From NCBI GenBank assembly GCA_015039365.1, contig WION01000161.1, positions 1 to 64,000 of the forward strand: a stretch of 64,000 bases of DNA, in the 5' to 3' direction. Each line of letters opens with the position of its first letter. The stretch's first letter is position 1. The translations under genes were made by a program, and so were the position numbers. The notes under the pieces were generated by a model. The model was not told the DNA's origin. It ran no database searches and saw only the letters and a list, made by a program, of their open reading frames with translations. Below are positions 21,239-33,612 of the stretch, one piece after another. The stretch is from Amanita rubescens (Eukaryota; Basidiomycota; Agaricomycetes; Agaricales; Amanitaceae).

Positions 21239-22963
21239 CACACAAGAAAAGGGCTTCTCTGCTTCATCCCACCTTCCCTGATACTTGTAGGTTACTGCCA
21301 AATTGTGCATGGCACTGAGAGCAGATAGGTTGTCTGATCCAAGCATTGCAGTTGCTCTGATCAACTGCTGCATCCCAAATCTTCTCTTTTTCACCCCAGC
21401 TGCCAACACGATCAAATACCATTGAAAACCTGTGATATTCATAATCATAGTACTTATTTTTCAGTCCCAATTCTTGCCCATGCAAAAGGTTTGACCTGAC
21501 ATGTGGTGCAAGTAGTCTACAAAATGCATAATTATCAATATCCCAGTCAGGAACTACTGCACAACATAACAATGCTCATGCCCTGTGATAGTGATCACTA
21601 ATCTCTGTTCCTGGTATGCAACTCCTGCTCCAGGCATTGACTAATAGGTGCATTGAATAGAAATGATTAAGAATGCTGATCAAAGAAAATGAAAGCAACA
21701 CTTTTATTCCATCCAAAAATTGCATTCTGTCCCATTCTCCATCTTCTCCTAAAAACAAGGTCTGATGATCCAATAGTGTTAGTGGAAAATCAGAATTTCC
21801 CTTATTGATACTGCTATTCATGTAGTTCTCTGCAGCATTCTGAAATACTTCTTCTGGTATGTTTTCATGATTAAGAAATGCAAAAATCTTCAACAACCTA
21901 ATTGCATTTTGTGCTGCCTCAGCTTCTTCCCCATAGTCTTTTATTGCCATTGCCTTAATTTGTTGCAATGAAATGTCCCATGTCCCATATGTTGATCTCC
22001 CATAACCAGAGGCACCTTGAAATTCTTTTCTTGACATTAGCTTGTGCTTTTTTTTTCTGTATAGATCAAGGTAGCCATCAATGCCACATCCACACTTTTG
22101 CATGTATGCACCTGCTTGGTCAAGGGCAAGTGGTATTCCACCTAATTCTGACACAACCTTCCTTGCTGCATTTTTAATATCCTCAGATGTGCCATCAAGC
22201 ATGGCTGACTTCAAAAGCATGGAAACTGCCTCATCCTCTGGCATATCAGCCACATTCTCTGAGTCCAATGCTAATCTCTTCAGTTCCCCATTCCTGCTTG
22301 TGATCAAGATATTTCCTTGATTTCCTGGAGGGACAAACTTTTCAACCACTTTATAATGACCATCTGCATTGTCAAATATGATAAGCCACTTGGATCTTTG
22401 AGAAAGCCATTGGAGAACAAGTCCAGGTGATTGTCCCACTTCCTGTGGTGCATTTTTTGCCTTGGCCATCTGGATTAATCCAAGTGCAATAGTATCCTCT
22501 GAAGTGGCATCAAGCCAATGGATGTCAGAAAATCTGGAAATTGTTACCTATCTTGAATATTATAAACCTCAGGATGTACTTACAAACTAGGATTTTGTTC
22601 AAGGAATTTGAGGCAAATCTGAGTTTTGCCAATGCCTCCCAGGCCATACAAGAGGAATGACTTTCTCTGGCCTTCAACATGGGGGCCAAAATAGTCTTTC
22701 AACCTTTGTAAGTACTTAACTCTACCCACAAAGAAATTACTGGAATGTTTCAGAGGTGGTAAAGGTGGTAGTAGAGTCACAGAAGGTGTTGGATGGTTGT
22801 CAATGTTATTATGAATGGTTATCTGCACATCATGATTACTGCCAGCTGGAAGCAAATAATATTTGTTGAACTCAATAACCTCTGTCAATTGGGCTCCTGG
22901 CATATAGATGTTGTGGGCTCCATAGAAAAACCCAGGGTTCACAGCCTGAGGCAGATCTGACAT
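21239..22963 (-). pseudogene. NB-ARC/TPR NLR-like (STAND) protein, broken
   Basis: Fungal NLR-type receptor of the NB-ARC plus tetratricopeptide class. Exon 1 is 22963-22584 (starts MSDLPQAVNPGFFYGAHN), the intron 22583-22534, and exon 2 runs from 22533. The Walker A motif is GLGGIGKTQICLKF. Walker B-like WLIIFDNAD, NILITSRNGE and GGIPLALDQAGAYMQ are the usual NB-ARC order. An in-frame TGA at 21576-21578 follows SDHYHRA, but the same frame continues LLCCAVVPDWDIDNYAF and ELGLKNKYYDYEYHRFS. A frameshift near 21350 then brings in MLGSDNLSALSAMHNLAVTY and KYQGRWDEAE, one TPR unit, and similarity ends at the 34-bp palindrome. The short N terminus has no recognisable effector domain. One nonsense, one frameshift and loss of most TPRs make a functional receptor unlikely. 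Confidence 0.85.
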
Positions 22964-23639
22964 GCTAGCTGCAGCACAAGGGATGGGAGTGGGAATGGAG
23001 TAGTTAACATATATGTATTGTAGAGCAATTGAAGGTTACCTTATAAAAAAGTGATTGGTTGGTATGTCGTTGTTGAGGGCAAGGAGTCAAAGGATGGATG
23101 TGACGCCCAGTGTCACAGTGAAGACCGTGGAAAACTTGAGCATCAGTGACCATCGGGGTTGCCTCAGCTACGAGCGGGAGTCGGCTGCTTCAAGCGCGAA
23201 AACAAGCATGATGCGACTTACAGGAGGATGAGGATGGGATTCCGGTTATGGACATAGAGAAGACTCATGCTGTGGGCAGGTGCCAGGCTGTGGTCGAAGG
23301 CGCAACTGTCGGAAGCTGTGGAGCCGCCAAGGGCAGCGACGAACGTGAGTAACAACGTGTTGAAGGAGTCCGAATGATCTAACTTGAAGAGTACGACTCA
23401 CGAGTAGTCACTGAGGTAGTGTGGGAGCGAGTCTCTCCTTCCAGGCTTCCACAACCGTCGCTCTTTGTAGCTGTGCATTGTTTGCATGTACCACTCGGGT
23501 ACGGCGCTGCAATAATCAAAGGAACTGAGGTGCAAAACTGGGCAGTTCATTGGTAGCCGTCGTGGAGGGAACGACAATCTTCAACCGCGACTTTCTTCAC
23601 ACTACTCTGAGCAAAAGGTGCGCTCTGCTACCCGCTTAC
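22964..23639. other. Intergenic, shared upstream side of the NLR pair
   Basis: No gene recognised. It lies at the left end of the roughly 3-kb interval separating the 5' ends of the two divergent NLR genes. Confidence 0.4.
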
Positions 23640-24615
23640 ATTTATCATCGCTTATTGACATCCTTGCATGTTGTTGCCATAGGTCGCAAGTACGCACAGA
23701 GCGGGATCAAAGACTTCAACAAGATGCTCCAGCCGATCCATTCATTCTCTCGAAACAACAATCAAATGTTCCCATACTACGGGACTTTACTGGGAGTACC
23801 CCAGAGGCATCATCTCACACGGCGCAGATACGGGCCACCTTCTCACTCCACCCTTTCGAAGTCAAACTAGGCTTTACCATCTCCAAACGCGCGTGGAGTA
23901 TCGCTCTACTCCATGATTTTCTTGTATACGAAGAATAATATAATATATATGCATTAACGCTTAACACCTAACGATCGTCACTGCACCACCGAAACCCACA
24001 ACTTCAAGAAGCGTTTAACTCCGCGCCATTGCTGTCCTGCAAAAGTTGCGTAAGTGAGGACATGTGGAGAGTGCCACATGCGTACGCATACATACATCGT
24101 TGTCTGCATTGGACGTTGACCTGGGAGCCCACTATTTAATATCGTTAGCCAATGATAAGAGATGAACAGACGGGGTGTCGTCAAGTCTATCAGCACGCTG
24201 AGCAAAGGAAGAAAGCCGGTAAAGAGTAAACGTACCGGGAAACCTGATGCCCAAGAACCATTTCAGCTCCCTCATCTGCTCACGCATAAACCCAGCGCGT
24301 CAGAAAACATAACTTCCGAACTCGGTAGAATCCGGCCCGTTGTCTTCCGATGAGAAGTGACAGGCCGTAAATGTAAACCCTCTTTGCGAATTCACGAGAA
24401 AAGAGGCTATATGCGGGTCCTTTTGAAGACCGTCAGTGTTTCTTGCAGCGTGCGAAGGGGGGTGATCGCGCTGTTCATGCCAATTGCTAGCGGTTGAATG
24501 AGGCTTTTGAACAAGGACTGCTATTTTAACGCCGTTAAGTGGCTTGAATCGGAAAGGTAGATAACATGAACTTTCAATGGTGCGCGTCCTCGGAATCTTT
24601 GTCCAGTTGCCGGGT
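23640..24615. repeat. Segmental duplication, left copy
   Basis: Closely resembles 32946-34715 in the same orientation. Shared landmarks are TTGACATCCTTGCATG, CTACGGGACTTTAC, CCCGAAGTCAAACTAGGCTT-like sequence, GTTGCGTAAGTGAGGACATG, GCGTACGCATACATACATCG and GTTGACCTGGGAGCCC. Its minus strand at 24250-24420 holds a remnant of the conserved protein better preserved at 34290-34516. The right copy contains additional sequence. Confidence 0.8.
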
Positions 24616-24820
24616 AAGGATGGGATGGGAGGTATTGCTGTGTTGGGAAGAACGATAGGGATCATGTTTGCTAGCTGGGTGAGAAGTTGAGGACTGTGGG
24701 GAGCGGGGGCTTGTGTTGGTGGCATTGTTCGGATTAGGATTTCGCCTTAGCATGGGGCGAGGTTCACTGTTGGATTTGAGTTGGATTGAAGCGGCAAACG
24801 TTACGTGTGGGGGATTCATC
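24600..24820 (-). pseudogene. Fragment of a Dma1-like N-terminal region
   Basis: Matches the N-terminal Ser/Pro/Asn-rich part of the broken FHA/RING gene at 30885-32760 (both read LRRNPNPNN-like, SAPHSPQL-like and PPIP-like stretches, and share GTTGAGGACTGTGGGGAGCG on +). Only this N-terminal part is present; the FHA and RING parts are absent. Confidence 0.6.
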
Positions 24821-25911
24821 TGTGCTCAGAGTCAGGATGGGAGGAGCGCACGTGTATATGCGCATTGTATGCATGATCACGGGCCAAGAGGTGCATACAT
24901 GCATGTCGATTGCGACGAGATCTTGTTGTGAGGCGAGGAACGTCGGATCGGCATCCCGGGCCGACGTGGACGCACGTATCAACTACAACTTCGTATCATT
25001 CGGTCTACCAAAAAGCTATAAAACATGCGACATCCCCATGCCGTTCAGTAGAGTCTGACAGATGAGAGGTTTTGGCACATGTCGCGGCTATGTTGTAGCT
25101 GGGTTCCCTTTTCATCCTACGTTCGCCATAAACGTTTCAATCGAGGTTGGTCGTCGAAGATGTGAGGGGATTGGGGGCCAAAGAGGTGGATACGCAAAAG
25201 AGGCTTGTTACGATGTGCCACATCCGGCAGCTCGAGCTGTGTACGGGCTTTATCGCTTGATCCGTTTGGCGCACAGGACCAAGTAGAGAGCTGATCATGC
25301 CCATCGTTCTTCAAGCCACGTCATCAACACCACGCGAATAGATGAAGGGAAAAAAGTCCAACGTACCTCGAATGCTGGCGCATGTCTGAACGTCTTTACC
25401 CTCTCCATGTCACCGTCGTGGTCGAACACAAATTCCTTGATAAACGGTTGCTAGGAACCTAATGCGGAAGGGATGATGGCGGGGAATAGCAGTGGTTGCG
25501 AACAAGTAGACATCGTCGTGATCACCAGAGCCAGTAGGGTGAGCTTAGAGAGGTTGGTGAGGGGAGATGGTCGTTACTAGTAGACTAGACATGATTGCGA
25601 AGCGGATTGGCCTAAGGAGCAATAGAGCGAAGGAGGTGATTGACCACGTGGCACGGCAGAGCGGTGTTCATGACACGAAAGACACATCTGGGATCTGTAA
25701 AAGAGCTACTTTAACGCTCCGTTGTCTTTCTTATTGATGTTCGGGTGCCGTCGACTGGTATGGAATGGAACCTGCGTCGGTCGCGTCCACAAATCGGAGA
25801 GTAAATCCGGACCTCAGAGAAAGTGCCGGATTCATGCGTGAGAGAAACACACGTCAGCAGCAACAGCACCGCCTCGCGCTCCTCTGCCTCTCGCAAACTC
25901 GTCCTCTCACA
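24821..25911. other. Intergenic, upstream of the NACHT/ankyrin gene
   Basis: No recognisable gene. Composition is mixed. Contains short open frames only. Confidence 0.4.
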
Positions 25912-28900
25912 ATGAGCAGTCGCATTAAACGTGCTCTATCAGCAAACTCCCAGGCTTCTGCTGAGACTCTAACTAACAAGAAGGCAAAAAGGAATGACAT
26001 GCAGCCTCAGTCCGTCACTGAGGAGTGCCAGGATATGGATGTAGACTCCAATTATGCAGCTCAGGAGCACAGGTACGATGGATCCCCTTAGTCCACGTTC
26101 AAATATAAACATCCTAGTAGACAATCATCCAATGTAAATGATGGGTATGCATGTCAATATGGTTGTCATTTAAAATCTGCCTGTTGATGATATATTGGTA
26201 GTATCCAAATTTTACAACATGCCCAAGGTGTCATTTTGGACAAGTGTACTATAATTGCAGCAAATCAAGATGTGATATTCAATAGTATGTACAAATAAAT
26301 ATTCCCTGACAGGACAGTAGATCTGACTTAGGTATTAGCCAACCATGAAACTGGAATGAGCATTGGCAAAATTTACATGCATATGCTATGAATTGGGCTA
26401 ACAGTCCTACAGACAAGTATAAGCAGTGGCTGATGCCACCTGATCCATCTACCAATTTCAACAATGCACTTAAGACCCACCTGGACAACACTGGATCATG
26501 GCTTCTCAATAGCCCTGACTATTTGGCATGGAAAAAAAGAGATAACTCATTCTTGTGGATTCATGGTATCTGTAAGTGGACATCAAGTTTCAGGATTTTA
26601 AATAAGCATTTCTGTAGCTGGGTCAGGAAAAACTGTTCTCTGGTGAGCTTATTGCATTTCTATTTGCTACCATTTAACACCTTCAAAGCTCAACCTTGAT
26701 TCAAGCCATTCAAGGACAGACTGATGGCAAATCTTCCAATTTAGCCTACTTCTTTTGTGATGTTTCTGACATGAACAAAAGAACTGCAAGAGGTCTCCTT
26801 TGCTCATTAGTTTTGACCCTTTTTCCCCCACAGAACCAATCAGTACTCAAGCAGGTATTTGAAAAATGCAAAGATGGGCTTCAAAAACCAACAGATCATG
26901 ATTTATATGAAGTGTTGAAATCCTACCTGTCTGGATTTCAGGATGTCTACTTATTCATTGATGCACTTGATGAATGTGCCAATGTGGAGGAAGTACTTGA
27001 GCTTGTGAAAATTATTAATGGATGGAGCATCAGAAGTTGCCACCTTCTTGTCACAAGCAGAAAGGAATTGCCAATTGTCAACTCTTTGAGGCAAGCAATG
27101 CCCACTGAAGTGGATCTCACTTTTATGCAAGTAAACCAAGACATTGAACAGTATATTGAACATATGCTGTCTAATGCAACTGAGCTTAAAACATGGAAAG
27201 ACAATTGCAAGGAACTTATCAAAGTGACTCTGATGGAGAAGGGAAAAGGAATGTGAGTATCACTCTGCCACTTGTTGATGCTGGTCATGAAATGATTATC
27301 ATAGGTTTAGATGGGTTGCCTGCCAATTGGAAGAACTAAAACATTGCAGCAAAAGCCCAAGGATGTTGAGACAAAAGCTTAATGGTCTCCCTACCACATT
27401 AGAGTCCACATATGACCAGATTCTGACCAGAATTGAAGAAGCAGATGCAATGAATGCCATGAAGCTACTTTTGTGGCTTACATTTTCTGAAAGGCCAATA
27501 CATGTGGAGGACTTGGCCCTAATTCTAGAATTTGATGTGGAAAGCCAACAATTTGATGTTGATGCCAAGTTGGATTATCCTGATGATGTGCTCAAGATTT
27601 GTTCAAGCCTTGTCACCAAGATGAAGGATGAAACTGTTCAGTTTGCACATGCATCTATTAAGGAATATTTTGAGAGTAACAAAAGAAAGATAGGGTCATC
27701 TGTCAAAGTGGACCCTTGCTTTGGCCACTATTTTATTGGACAATGTGGCCTAGCTTACATATTACAAAGGAAGCAGGTAATTCCTAAACATGATGATTCA
27801 AAAGATGCACTGGAAAGATTTGAGAAGTCTTTGCTCCAGTATGCTGTACAGTTTTGGCCAAAGCACATCTTAGCATGCAAGCAAGAGTCAGCTGTTATGA
27901 ACCAAATCATTAATCTGTTTGAATCTATTAAGAGCTTGAAATATTGGGTCAAGGCTTACAACTATCCATTTTGGTACAAAAGTTGGGATTCAAATCATGT
28001 GCGAATGATATACCCAAATTATCTTCAAATTGCTGCCCTACATGGCTTGATTGAAACAGTTAAATGGTTGATGTTACAGCCAGTAAACAGTGTGGCATGC
28101 ATGGAAGCTCTATCTGCTGCTGGATGCAATGGACATATCAATATCACGACACTGCTAATTGAGAAAGGAAACATTAAAGTTGCAAGTAAATTCTATTATC
28201 AGGCTCTTCAAGCAGCATCTGAAGCAGGACAAAACCAAGTTGTTAGGCTATTGTGTGAGCATGGAAAAGACAATGATGTGCTTCATAAATTCATAAATAT
28301 GGCTATTCGTCGAGCACCAAGATCTAAAAAAAAAGAAACTATTACACAGCTTATAAATTGCAGTGGTCTGAATTTGAAAATTGATAGTAGTACTGTAAGA
28401 AATGTAGCACATGATGGTGATATTGAATCAGTTCAACTGTTGCTTCAAAAAGAGTCAGATGAGAAGAAAAGGAAGGAATTAATTGTTGAGGCTTTAGGGG
28501 ACTCGGAGGCAGCATCTGTTGGTTATAAAGCTATTGTTGACTTCTTATTGAGATCAGAAGTGGGGCTTTCTGAGCCCTGTGCATCACTGAGAGGGCTGAT
28601 GCATGATGGAGAATCATACATGATGCACTGGCAGGGATCACTTGCAAAAGTTTTAGACCGGGCAGCTGCCAATAATTGCAAGGACATTGTTGAAATACTC
28701 ATGGAGAGTGGAGTTGACATGAAGGCCAAAGCTGATGCACTTGTCTCTGCATCAGCGAGAGGGAATGTACATATTGTTAAGCTGCTTCTTGACTCTGAGG
28801 CAAGTGGATCACTGAGAGGGCTGATGCATGATGAAGAATCATACATGATGAACTGGAAGGGATGTGACCTTGCTAAAGCTTTAAAAAGTGCAGCCACCAA

Positions 28901-30339
28901 TGGTCACAAGGCCATTGTTGAAATGCTTCTGGAGAGTGGAGGGCTGATGCATGATGAAGAATCATACATGATGAACTGGAAGGGATGCCCTTGCTAAAGC
29001 TTTAAACAGTGCAGCCACTGAATGGTTGCAAGGCCATTGTTGAAATGCTTCTGGAGAGTGGCGCTGATATGAAGGCAAAGGCTGATGCAGTTGTCTCTGC
29101 ATCAAAGCACTCACAAGTACACATTGTTCAGCTGCTTCTTAACAGAGGTATAGAAGTGAATGTATATAGAAGACAAATTAGCCATGCTTTGTGTGCTGCA
29201 GTCAGGAATGAGAGACAGCTTAGGTTTCTACTTGAACAAGGAGCAGATCCAAATACTTCAAGGAGAATATGGACAAGTATCCCCTGCATATTGCATCACT
29301 CTATGGGCTATAAACATATTTCCCAGTTACTTATTGACTATGGAGCAGATGTAAATTCACAGGGAGGAGAATATGGTTATGCCATCTGGGCTGCAATGTC
29401 ATATGGTCACAATGAGATTGTTGAGCTGTTGCTCAACATGGAGCAAGTCCAAGTGTTCACAGGTATTATGGTGAGGCTCTTGAAGCTGCAACCAAAGGTG
29501 GATACAGAAGTATTGTTGATGTACTTTTGTATGAAGGAGTACCAGGTGTTGATGTATATGACAAAGGACTTATTTCTGCATTGAGCAGAGGACACAAGGA
29601 CATTGTCAAGCTTTTGCTAGAGAAGGGAGCTTGCGTAAATAAATATGGAATGGAAGATTCAGATGATATTCCACTGCATGTTGCATCAATGTCAAACTAT
29701 GCTTCAGCTGACATTGTTAGATTGCTTCTGGAATGGGGAGCTGATGTGAATATTGTTGGAGCTGTGGGGAACTCAGACACTGCACTGCAAGCTGCATCTT
29801 ATTCTGGCAAAACAGATATTGTCCAACTCCTCCTTGCATGGGGAGCCAATGTAAATATCCAGGGAGACTGTTATGGTTCTGCTCTCATGGCAGCATCACA
29901 AAAGGGACACAAGAGAATTGTTGAGCTACTCCTTCAATGGGGGGCTGATGTTAACTTATATGGCCATTATTTTAATGATGATTGGGGTGAGCAGTCACAT
30001 GGTTCTGCTTTCACCATTGCATCAAATTGTGGTCACAAAGCAATTGTTGAGATACTGCTTTTAAATGGTGCTGATGTTAACTTCTGTGATGAAATTGATG
30101 GACATACAGCTCTTATTCATGCTGCATTCAATAATACCAAGGACATTGTTAAGATGCTCCTTCAAAATGGAGCTGATGTTAATATTCAGGGGAAACAATA
30201 TGGTAGTGCACTTTATGCTGCAGCAGATGGGGAGATGTCCATCGATAACCCGGATGTTGAAGAGATTGTCCAACTACTATTAGCACATGGCGCCAAATAC
30301 CTTGGCCCAATAGATGATACTTTCACTAGATTTGACTAG
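25912..30339 (+). pseudogene. NACHT/ankyrin NLR-like protein, frameshifted
   Basis: STAND NTPase with C-terminal ankyrin repeats, a fungal NLR architecture. The probable start is MSSRIKRALSANSQASAETL (25912) with a Lys/Arg-rich NLS-like KKAKR. Next exons are about 26361-26571, a 25-nt micro-exon 26618-26642, 26689-27252 and from 27305. The Walker A motif GISGSGKTVL is assembled across the micro-exon. Walker B is VYLFIDALDECAN, and the NACHT end reads GMFRWVACQLEELKHC across an intron. After a helical linker come ankyrin repeats such as GHKDIVKLLLEKGACVN and GHKAIVEILLLNGADVN up to 30339. Frames break at about 28990 (within a duplicated repeat, net -1) and again near 29430, where LLLNMEQVQV should read as LLxQHGASPS in the next frame. 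Two frameshifts suggest a recent pseudogene, unless they are sequencing errors. Confidence 0.87.
28818..29062 (+). repeat. 123-bp tandem duplication within the ankyrin region
   Basis: Copy 1 (28818-28940, 123 bp) and copy 2 (28941-29062, 122 bp) both begin GGGCTGATGCATGATGAAGA and end CTGGAGAGTGG. A shorter relative starts at about 28597. One unit codes 41 residues (GLMHDEESYMMNWKG...AIVEMLLESG). Copy 2 lost two bases at GATG-TGACC and gained one near CCACTGAATGG, giving the net -1 frameshift. Confidence 0.9.
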
Positions 30340-30599
30340 ATGGCAGTGATAGTGACTCAATGACACAGAATAATGACTCAGATGATTGAAATTTATGTTT
30401 CCCTTTTTGTTCATGTATAACTTCAAAATCCATGTACCCTTTCCATACTTCTATGTTTAAATCAAAGGATGCAAATATTAAGTGCAACCACTATAGACAA
30501 CCAACAAAAGGCTGGGAAAAAAAAGGTAGGATGCTAGAAATGTATATGTATATACCCATGTCATTCATTATCCATGATTTATTATTATTGCTTCCTCTT

Positions 30600-30748
30600 T
30601 CAACTTATTGACTCTCTGGGTCCAGTATTCCCACCAGGTCCTGCACCAAGTTCAGCTATGCCATCGGCAGTGACAATACCTACAGCAATACTGATGTGGT
30701 GGTCATGTTCTTCATCCATTGCAGAATCTTCTTCTGGACTGTCATATC
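30600..30748 (-). pseudogene. Possible last exon of an unidentified gene
   Basis: After a good 3' splice site (CTCCACAACAG) the minus strand reads YDSPEEDSAMDEEHDHHISI, AVGIVTADGIAELGAGPGG and NTGPRESIS then stop. Acidic and Gly-rich; family unknown. Upstream exons were not found between here and 30885. Confidence 0.3.
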
Positions 30749-30884
30749 TGTTGTGGAGAGTATGTGTGGGTTAGTGTATGGTATAACTTGAAGAAGGTGG
30801 ACATAAGTCAATGACAAGGTTGACTTTGAAAGAAAATGGCAACAAGTCAAACGGGGTAGTTTTGTGAGAAAGGGCATAAAAGGA

Positions 30885-32760
30885 ATGAACTCACTCTATC
30901 GCATCACCCATCTCAACCTCGTCAACTTCATCCACCCCATTACCATTACCCATCCCCAAAGTCCCTTCGTCCTCTGTACACTCCCCCAGCAGCAGAGAAC
31001 AAAGCCGGAAGATATCTTGCGTGTTCTCTCGTGCTCAACATTCCTCCTCCCCCGGTTCCCGCTCCCCGAGCATGTCGAGAAGATAAGGACGACTGTCCGA
31101 CGGAATTGGGCTCAACTTCAGTCTCTCCACCTGCTTCGCGGTCCCTATCAACCGACAGATAGAACTGCTCTCACTCCGTTATCGGAAGGAGCCGGCCGGA
31201 GGTTATGGGTATATGTGGTAGCGCGGTAGAGTAGAACGAGAGGGTGGCGCTGGCACGTTAGATGAGCCGTCGCTCATCTCTGCGTCTTCACCGTGACAGT
31301 GTTGAGCAGAATTAGTAAGGCAAGAGGGTGTTGGGGTGGTGGTAACAACACCTGCATTGTCCGCGTCTGGTTCTTTGTTGTTGGTCGCAGGTCCATCGTC
31401 AATCTCGACGTCCGCATCGGCATCAGCGTCGCCGTCGGCGTCAAGATCGGTTGGTTCTACTTCCTCGAGATCTGCTTAAGTTCGACAGAGGGGACAAGAT
31501 GATGGGCTTCGATGAGCGGTTTGATGCATTTGTAGTGGGATGCATGGGAGCACGGGGCAATGAAGAGCGCTTGACGGATCGATACGCAAATGAACTTGTT
31601 CTGTAGTAAAGAAAATAGTGCTCGTACATATGCAACAATCTGGAATTTGTAATTTCGCAGGTTTGGCTGTACTACCTTTGATATTGGCACCGGGTATACA
31701 TAGCTAGAGGTGCCGCTGGGCCGACAATGGCCGCGAGATTCTTCAAGTTTTTCAAAGTGTTCGTGCTGATGCGTAATTATCAGAACGCGAGAAAAAAAAG
31801 GTAAAGAATCGAAAGCGTTCGTGCTGGCCTGCCACTCCCGTCCAATCTCCACTCTGATCTTTATGCTCTTATAAATATCCTCCGCCCCTCCTTGATAATC
31901 AACACCTAGCTGCAAAATATCCCCATCCTTGAGTTGAAACGGCCAATTCTCTCTTGATTCGCTGGCTAACATGATTCAAAAACGTTCCACTGGACAATTT
32001 GGTATCCTTTATTGAGAATTTTCAACCCAAATCTCGGCGTGGGCGCGAGAGATGACTTTGGATTTGAAAGCGAGTTTGTTGGTGCCTAGGGTGTTGACGG
32101 TGGCGAGACCCATTCCGGAACGGTCTGTGAACCGACCGATGCAGAGGGCCGAGTCGATCTCGCAGAGGTCGCGAGTGATGGCGTCGAACTGAAGGGAACG
32201 ACGGGAGTCTATTAGGTGCGGAACGAGTCGGATGCAGAAGGTGGCGTTGGCGGGAGTGGCGCCTGGGCCCGAGTTGGGAGGGATGGCTGCCAGGGTGAGA
32301 GCTACCAGGTACCGGGAGGCCGCCTGACCATGGAGGGCGCCAATGGGATGGGAGGTGCTGCTGTGGTAGGAAGAACGCTGGGGATGATATTTGGGAGTTG
32401 GGTGGGAAGTTGAGGACTGTGGGGAGCGCTAGCAGAAGGCACGGGGGTTGTGTTGTTGTTGTTCGAATTAGGATTCGGTATTCACCTTAGCATGCTTGCA
32501 AAGATGGATGGCGCGGAAGGCGAGGAAGGACCCTGGGCAATGTTAGTAGAAGGAGGGACGGAAATGTATATTGCGGAAGAATTTGGGTTTGGCGAGACAG
32601 GATTTGAGTTGGATTGACGAGGCAGACGGTGAGGAACAGCATAGAGTCTCTAGGTTCAGGCTGGGAAGAGTTTCTTGGACGAGGTTGAGCGCAGGGGTGG
32701 TGAGTCTGTTCCAGCGTAGGGGTCCATTGCAGCCGAGAGATTGCCGAGCGCTTGACGGTG
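30885..32760 (-). pseudogene. Dma1-like FHA/RING ubiquitin ligase, multiply broken
   Basis: Dma1/Chfr-type E3 ligases read phosphothreonine through an FHA domain and ubiquitinate via a RING finger in mitotic checkpoint control. N-terminal low-complexity text (SAPHSPQLPTQLPNIIPSVL) is followed by FHA sequence LCIGRFTDRSGMGL, ATVNTLGTNKLAFKSKVISR and AHAEIWVE. The frame is then disrupted: a stop after VENSQ, DTKLSSGTFLNHVS in another frame, then LKDGDILQLGVDYQGGAEDI and IRVEIGREWQA. The RING is reduced to IRQALFIAPCSHASHYKCIK and a SCPLCRT followed directly by TAA; the first zinc-ligand pair is missing. An acidic tail (DADGDADADADVEIDD) ends near 30885. Several frameshifts and stops rule out a functional ligase. 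Confidence 0.8.
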
Positions 32761-33165
32761 GGAACTTATTGCCAAAATCGCTAGCTGTACTACTACCAGT
32801 TCTGCCTCACCCGCCTCGACATCCCCTTGCTGTACCAGCCCCTTCTACTACATTATCTCTTAGAACCATTCACCGCACGCTCTATAAGAGGATCGTGGAC
32901 GCTCTTTCACCACTTGCGCCCTCTACTACTACCTGCTACGCCTATTGACATCCTTGCATGCTGCCATAGGTCGCAATATGCATAGAGCGGAGTCAAAGAC
33001 CTCAACAAGCTGATCCATTCATTTCTTTCCAAACAACAACCAGCTGTTTCCCATCCTACGGGACTTTACGGCGCAGATACGGGCCGCCTTCTCACTCCCC
33101 CCTCCCGAAGTCAAACTAGGCTTTTTGACAAAATTGAGCTATGTCTACTTGAAGTCCAGCGCTCA

Positions 33166-33612
33166 ATGAGCAGTACAGACAGGCAAAGGGGTAGTGTTGA
33201 TGGAAACGGGACTAGAGGGACGGGAAAGGTTGGAGCGGAAGAGATCCGACGACGCTCCCACACGATTCAGCAAAGGCGTCCAAGACGGCTCACCAACCTG
33301 GTGCGTTCGACTCGTCCTTCTCTCGCTAATGACAGGACCTCTAATTCTAATGATTCTTCCTCCCGTTTAGAATTCTATCAAGCTTTTGAAAACCTTTTGC
33401 GACATATCAAGGCGCGAAAATTGTTCATCCTACCGTTCGCTAGTCTCCCGCAACACATCCAGGATCCTGCGGACGTTAAAGAACACCCAACCTTTGTCCA
33501 TTTCGGAAAGCATTCAATGGAGACTTTCAACGGCAATGACATTTTAACGTCTTTGCTCGACACTATTCTGGAGCTTTACTCAGAAGATGCTGGAGCGGAT
33601 ATAGGCGCATGA
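33166..33612 (+). CDS. Uncharacterised 148-codon open frame
   Basis: Begins MSSTDRQRGSVDGNG, has an Arg-rich stretch (RRRSHTIQQRRPRRLTNLVR) and then a more ordered part FYQAFENLLRHIKARKLFIL ending near DTILELYSEDAGADIG. Composition looks protein-like and a possible donor site follows, so it may be an exon of a longer gene. A related piece of sequence occurs at about 35090-35165. No family recognised. Confidence 0.35.
   Translation: MSSTDRQRGSVDGNGTRGTGKVGAEEIRRRSHTIQQRRPRRLTNLVRSTRPSLANDRTSNSNDSSSRLEFYQAFENLLRHIKARKLFILPFASLPQHIQDPADVKEHPTFVHFGKHSMETFNGNDILTSLLDTILELYSEDAGADIGA

Noticed and set aside
21264..21572. Separate 102-codon gene after the NB-ARC frame
   Set aside because: It continues the same frame after a single TGA and matches the expected NLR sequence, so it is part of the pseudogene.
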